Source of the DNA: Charina bottae
Lineage: Eukaryota; Chordata; Lepidosauria; Squamata; Charinaidae
Assembly: GCA_023362775.1 (NCBI GenBank)
Contig: JALMGJ010000018.1
Coordinates: 1,364,001-1,428,000, forward strand
Direction: 5' to 3'
DNA length: 64,000 bases
The position numbers and the translations under genes are program-made. This document shows positions 51,301-58,311 of the stretch, in pieces. A model generated the notes under the pieces. The model was not told where the DNA came from. It made no database searches and was given only the letters and a program-made list of their open reading frames with translations. How positions within the stretch are numbered: the stretch's first letter is position 1; the number at the start of each line of letters is the position of its first letter.

Positions 51301-54300
51301 AAGACTGAAACAGACAACTCTTGTTACATATGTCTATGAAGGTTCTCAGTCATCCAGGTGGAATTGTCTGTAGCTTGAATCATGTCAACTGGATTTCTAT
51401 TTTCTTAGTAGAAACGTTTCGCTCCTTATCCAAGGAGCTTCTTCAGTCTGAGCAAAGTTGGTAAGGGAATCCTAAATATGTTCCTAGGTAGCTGCCTACC
51501 TAGGTGACAGCTACCTAGGAACATATTTAGGATTCCCTTACCAACTTTGCTCAGACTGAAGAAGCTCCTTGGATAAGGAGCGAAACGTTTCTACTAAGAA
51601 AATAGAAATCCAGTTGACATGATTCAAGCTACAGACAACTCTTGTTACAGCAATTCCTTTTTGGCCGCTCCACCTTGCGCACCTTTTGGGTTAGACAGAA
51701 GAGTCACATTTATAAATGGACAAGTCTCAAGAAAGCTTTTTTCTCTCTCAAGTGGATCAGGATCAAACCCAGCATGAAACATAGGTAGACATCATATTTT
51801 AGGTAGGTAGGTAGGTAGACATCTGAGGTCTTTTCCTCAATCTTCCAATAATTCATAACTCCCTCACTTGGAGTCTGTATGCTGTTTTCAAGACCCAGCC
51901 TTTCTCCTTTTGAATCACTAAGAAATGAACTGTCTTGCAGAAGGTGTTATTAGTGACAACTCTGCAAGAAGGATATCAAAACTAGCAGTCCTTTCAGTCA
52001 GAGATGATCACTTCTCTGTACGTATGAGCAAAACCTACTGTTCCAGGAATAGGATATTCTGAAGAAGTCCAGAACCACCTGTTTCTCCTAAGGACCATGC
52101 CAATTTGGCTCTTCTGGAGGTGGATTAAGTTTTATGGAAGTTAATCTTTTGAAGCAGAAGTTAATCTTTCAAGCTAGAATATCTGGGAAACTGCCAGATT
52201 AATGTGGTTGGGGACAGAGATGGAATGTTGTAGAATCACAGGTTTTGTCCATACCTGATCAAATATACCATCATCCTTTCCCTTTTATCTCTAAGGTTAA
52301 TTGTTTTCTCAGCAGAATAAAAGTTTTTTTTTCCTTTTGCAACCCTCTTAATAGGCCAAGATAGTGGAGAGCACATTACAAGTTGGTTTTAAATGCCTCT
52401 GAGATGGCATTCGGAAGAAGTATATTATCACAGGTTCTTCCTGTCACTTGGGACTCAGGCTAATTATTTCCATCCATTTAGTCTGATTACCTAACTTTAT
52501 TGGGTGCCTCTTTACAACACCCAAAAGATTTGTTATCTTTTTCTTTTCAGATTAACACATTTCATTAAAAGACACAAGCTTCATGAGCTACAGCTCACCA
52601 TCTGATGCAGCTCACAAAAGCTAATGCTTTTTTGTAACATTTGTTAGTCTGCAAATATGGGACCAGACCCTCTGATTGTTGGCTCCCTTGTCTCTCCTCC
52701 TACATTGTTATCCTTGTGTGAATAAGGCATCCAAGACCACATCCTAAGGATGAGTTTCTTTTGTACTAAGAAGATCTCCTCCTGTTGGGATCCTCAGTTT
52801 CAGAATGGCCTTATCTTAGCCATTGGGACAGAATTGGAGGGAGGTGCTACTGAGGGCATTGCTATTGGAGCAGAAATTTAAATTTAAAATGTTGGGACTC
52901 TTAATTTAGGAAGAGTTGGAAGATAGAATCCATTGTTTGATGGCTAAAATGGAAAAGAATCTCCATCAAAAATTACCATTCTTTCATTTTCTTTATATAT
53001 TTCTAAAACCAGTATTAATATTAGAACTCATTATTAATAGTTATCAGATAACATTGTGTATCAAGACTGCAGGACATTTCAGATGCAAACATTTCAGTCT
53101 CTGTTTCAAGCTTGAAGTGGGCTGTTCCACTGTACCAGAAACATTCCACTGCTGTTCTGAAAACTCTAGAAGTGTTTAAATGTGAAAACGGGATGTTGAA
53201 TTCAGAATGCTTCTGGGATTAATGGAAGAGTGTTGCATCACTGAATAGGATTGGAGGTTTTCAAACCTAGATGTTTCACATTCAAATCATCATGCCATTA
53301 CAATTGCATATCGCTTTCTGCCCAGTTTTTCTCTTAAATTTTTTTACTACATGTTTATTGCTAATCACCATTGGAAGACCTAAAAGACCAGGTTAGGGAC
53401 AGATCATAATGGAGAAAATCTATGTGGTTGCTGAGAGTCGACAACTTGATGGCACATAATCAATTGTTGCTAATCACATTTACAAATAATATAATTACTA
53501 AAATAGCATTTTTCTTTTCTAAGCAGCATTTTTGTGATCGATTTGCATTTCTTATATGCTAGCAGGAGGCACAGTTTTCATTGCTTCTTGTTCTCTTGCT
53601 GTTACTTTGGGCTCCTGTTTATCTAATCGTAACTTTTATGAAAATGTACAAAGTTTCTTGACATTTATTTAATTGTTTAATCTTAAAGTGAGCAGTGAGG
53701 AGTCAGATAATTCAGAAGCCAATGAATCTGGAATTAGTGAAGAAGTGAGTGAATCTGAAGATGATCAACGTCCTAGAACCAGGTATCCTATTTTTTGGTG
53801 GAAGTTCCTGGGTCATATGTTAATAATTCTGTAGAGAGGTCTCTGCAAAAATCTGTAGAGATAAAAATTACAAAGCACTTCCCAACCCAGGAATACTTTT
53901 TATTCCAAGTTGTCTTTATCTTGCTGTAGCCATTAAAACCTGAACACCAAATTCTGATTTATAATGTTGCCTTTTAAAGAGACAGAAACAAAAACCTGTT
54001 TACTATCTGTGATGCTTTGGAATTATCATGGTATTTCTTTCAAATCCAGTTTCCTAAAATCCAGGCATTTTTGGCTTTTTCTTCTTTTTAAAAAAAATAA
54101 GCATCCAATGTTCCTCTGCAGTTTTTGCCTGGTTTCAGACATTACAGAAAGACACAGTGTGGTTTGTTTCTTTTTTGGCTTGGTATGTTGTAATGTGGGT
54201 TGTAAATCGTGCTTTATGACTAGTTATGCGAACCAGCCAATAAACCACTGTTCAGTAAATCATAATTAAACTATAACTTAACATAATGTGAACATCCCCT

Positions 54301-57300
54301 AACTGTATTCCTTCATTCTAAAATATTGATGCAGAAGAAACAAGAGTTAACTGGATCATAAATAAAGGAGGAAAAACGGCAGCCACATTTCTTGCATAGT
54401 TAAATTGACTTGATTAGGAATAATGTGTACATATTTAATCTTGGAAGGGGCGTGGTGGCTCAGCGGGTAAGACACCAGGCTTGTTGATCGGAAGATCACA
54501 AGTTCGGAGGTTCGAATCCCTAGCCCTGTGTGCGGAGTGAGCTCCCGCACTTGCCCCAGCTCTTGCCAACCTAGCAATTTGAAAGCATGCAAATGCAAGT
54601 AGATGAATAGGTACCACTTCGGTGGGTAGGTAACAGCGTTCCGCGCGTGTCATGCGGCCACATGACCGTGGAAGCGTCTTCGGACAACGCTGGCTCTTTG
54701 GCTAACAAACGGAGATGAGCACCGGCCCCTAGAGTCGGACACGACTGCACAAAAAATGTGCGGGGGGTACCTTTACCTTATATTTAATCTTGGAGGAAAA
54801 TAAGAAAAACATTGCAGTGGTCAAGAATAATCCTTTTTAGAGCAACACCCCTTCAATTTTTCAGATCTGCCAAGAAAGCTGAATTAGAAGAAAATCAGAG
54901 GAGTTACAAACAGAAAAAGAAAAGACGACGCATAAAGGTCCAGGAAGATTCATCTAGTGAAAACAACAAGGTATTGCCTGGGTAGACCAGCATATTTTTG
55001 TTTTGTTTTTGTTTTTAAATGAATATGTTAGCTTCAAAACTTTATCGCAAGCAGCTTCCCAACTACAGTAAGATATTTTTGAAATTAAAGAAGCTTTCAC
55101 AGCAAGTTTAGTATGACAGCTGTCAGCCTTGCGAGGTGGCCCAGACAGGAAGCACGCCCAGATGAACTAAATATACTTTATTGTAAGGTTACATTAACAG
55201 AATCTTGCAAGTCTGAAAGTACATCTCTCCCCCCTTACCTTTACAGCCCAAGACACTAGGGAGGGCCAGTTCTGAGACGTTTGCCACGCCTCCATTCCTT
55301 CTGCGGGCTCAGCTGCCTTTTATCAGGCAGTTCCCCGGCTGTGGCGCTTCCCGCTGTCTCCCAGGGTCATTCCCACGCGCCATTCCATCAGCAGGATAGA
55401 TGTTAAGTTCTGGTCTGATTCCATCTCAAGTATTGCAGCCAGTTCTGGTTTTGAAAAGGTTCATAAGACTGGAACAGGTTCAGAGAAGAGTAACAAGGTT
55501 GATCAGGGAAGTATAAACTAAGACCTCTGAAAAGAAGGGGGAGGAGCTGGGTATGCCTAGTCTTGAGGAAAGACGTGTGATGGGGAGATGATTATCTTCT
55601 TCAGAACCTGAAAGGATGCCGCACAGAAGGTCAAGACCTAATGTGTGTCAGCCCAGAGTGCATGTGATAGAATAAAGATTTAAATTTTAGGAGGGTAGAT
55701 CCCATTGTTAGAAAAACTCCCTGATTGTAAGAGGTTTTATTTGAAAAGTGATGGTGGACTTCCCTTCACTGGGTATGCTCAAGTGGCAACTGAATAACCA
55801 TCTGTCAGGAATGCTTTAATTTGGACGCTATGGCTAAATGGCCCCTTCCAGTTCTGAGGTTCTGTGTCTGCTGTTTAAAAACGAAACGGTCCTAAATAGT
55901 ATTAAGCTCAGAGTAAGCCTTTGTATCATGCAAAGCAGCTGTTATATCCTGTCCTCTGAGGTTTGTGTGTTCACTCTCAATAGGTTTGCTTGGACAGATG
56001 CTTCCAGAAGTCACACCAAATTCTAATTCATTGTATGACAATCAGTTTATGGCATTTTTAAAATTAAATTTAAAAATTTGCACCTGTTCTTTTCTTTTTA
56101 ATTCCCTCCTATGTGATTTATGATAAAGGGCATTGGAAATATAGGAAATCTCAAATCCAGTTGAGGTATAATGGAAAGGAAATGGAAATCAGTCCTTGGG
56201 ATGGTAATTTGTATATATGGGAAATGCTCACTGCACCATCTCAGTGCAGTGGTATCTTATACACCAGGGGTCCCCCACCTTTTTGGCATCAGGGACCGGT
56301 TGTGGAAGACAATTTTTCCATGGACCGGGGGGGCGGGGTTTGCAGGCGGGAGCCAATCGCGCGGCCCGGGGGCGGGGTTTGCAGGCAGGAGCCAATCGCG
56401 CGGACCACCACCGCTCACCTGCTGTGCGGCCCACTTCCTAACAGGCCACGGCCCACTAGTGGGCCGCAGCCCACAGGTTGGGGACCCCTGCTATACGCTA
56501 TGTCCTGCTGTAAATACTGAAGTTCCATCACACAGTTTAGTTAGCCAGTTTTGTGACCTGCTACATATTAGTATTTGGCATTATTAAAAATGAAAGGCAA
56601 TAACAGTAAATTGTTAAGCCTGTGGAAAGAGTATGCTTTGTGTTTTATTTGAAATCATGATTAAGAATATATCTTTCTTGAACTTTTACAGAGTAATACT
56701 GAAGATGACGATAACGATGATTCTAAATCTCCTGGAAAAGGCAGGAAAAAAATACGAAAGATTATTAAAGATGATAAACTCAGAACAGAAACCCAAAATG
56801 CATTGAAAGAAGAAGAGGAGAGAAGGAAACGGATTGCAGAAAGGGAGCGTGAAAGAGAGAAGCTCAGAGAAGTATTTATATTTTTTTAATTGGGATATTA
56901 TCAAGATTTTAAAAAGTATTTTGAGAAAAGGCAAAACTTTAAAATTGCTAAAAGAGAATTGTAATAGAAATATATTTGATAGGCAGTGCCTCATTTATGT
57001 AATTTTACTGTTGAAATCATTCTTAAAGAACATGATTCTTTTAAGTGTTTTTACTGCAAAAGTACTTAGCAAGGTATTTGAAAATAGAAGTGCTTTTCTT
57101 AAATTGACATGATTTCTAAGACATTTTATATGCAGAACCCTGATTTTCTTTTATGAGATGTCCTTGCCCTGCTTTAATATTTTAATGTTTATTTTTTTGC
57201 TTTTTATTAGCATCATATTAACAGCCAGTACGTTGCCTTGAGTTGGAATACAAGGCAAGGTACACATTTCAGCTAAATTTACTGCTCAGTGAAAGCAAGT

Positions 57301-58275
57301 GGATGCTCACGCTGAGCTTACCAGTTTTTGCAGGCTTTTTATACCGTTTGGTACAGAAGGGTTACATTATATTACTTAATTTATTTTATCTTTTATTACT
57401 TAACTTAAACATATTTATTTTATTGTTCTGGATATGTTTAGCAACTCCAAGTATGTAGAGAACTGCAATTCAACCCCTACTGTTAATTTAAAATGGAGAA
57501 CCCTCGTCAGGTAGTACGTACAACTGAATTGCTTCATAGCTGTGCAGAAATTTACTTGGGATCTGAGAAGAGAAAGGTTTCTTAAGATCTCAGTTTGGCT
57601 GTAGCACTAGATGTAGATTTGCCTTCTGTGTAGCTTGAATATTGAATATCTTGAGTTAATTGCACACATCCAAAAATTCTTTCCAGGTAATAGAACTAGA
57701 AGATACACCTTTGAAATGTCCAATTACAACTAAACTGGTTTTAGATGAAGATGAAGAAACCAAAGAACCATTAGTGCAAGTTCATCGAACCATAGTGACA
57801 AAGCTTAAACCTCATCAAGTAGATGGTAAGACAACATGACAATTTTTATTTAAAAATGCTAGATTTTAGGAGGTTTATATTTTGAATTGGTTGGGTTAGA
57901 GCCATGTGGCAGTGTTCTATTACAACGATTGCACTTCAGAGCCGAAAATAGGTGCTTAATTGTCCACTGCTAATTTTTTAAAGGATCTTTTTAAAAACAT
58001 TCCTTCTAGGTGTTCAGTTTATGTGGGATTGCTGTTGTGAATCTGTGAAAAAAACAAGGAAATCTGCAGGCTCTGGGTGCATTCTTGCCCACTGTATGGG
58101 TCTGGGAAAGACCTTGCAGGTATGTTTAAGGATCTGTTGGCCAGGATGGACCTTTCTCCCTCCAGCTTCATTCAATAAAAGATACATAATCATGTCTTGT
58201 GAAAAGCTTTTCCAAGTTACCTGAGGATATTCCCACTGCTGTTAGAAAGTGTAATAAAGATTATCTATCTATCTA

Positions 58276-58311
<36 letters not shown>

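Larger units (their letters stand above)
51329..51630. mobile_element. Palindromic Penelope-like mini-element, about 300 bp
   Basis: Two inverted arms (about 51366-51490 and 51515-51630) separated by a short spacer at GTAGCTGCCTACCTAGGTGA. Sequence of the arms equals the terminal repeats of the element at 34184; all coding sequence is gone. Flanked by ACAGACAACTCTTGTTACA at 51310-51328 and 51631-51649, part of which may belong to the element. Confidence 0.88.

Noticed and set aside
54446..54540. tRNA gene
   Set aside because: A and B boxes are those of the Sauria-type SINE; no cloverleaf closes and the body and tail of the SINE follow.
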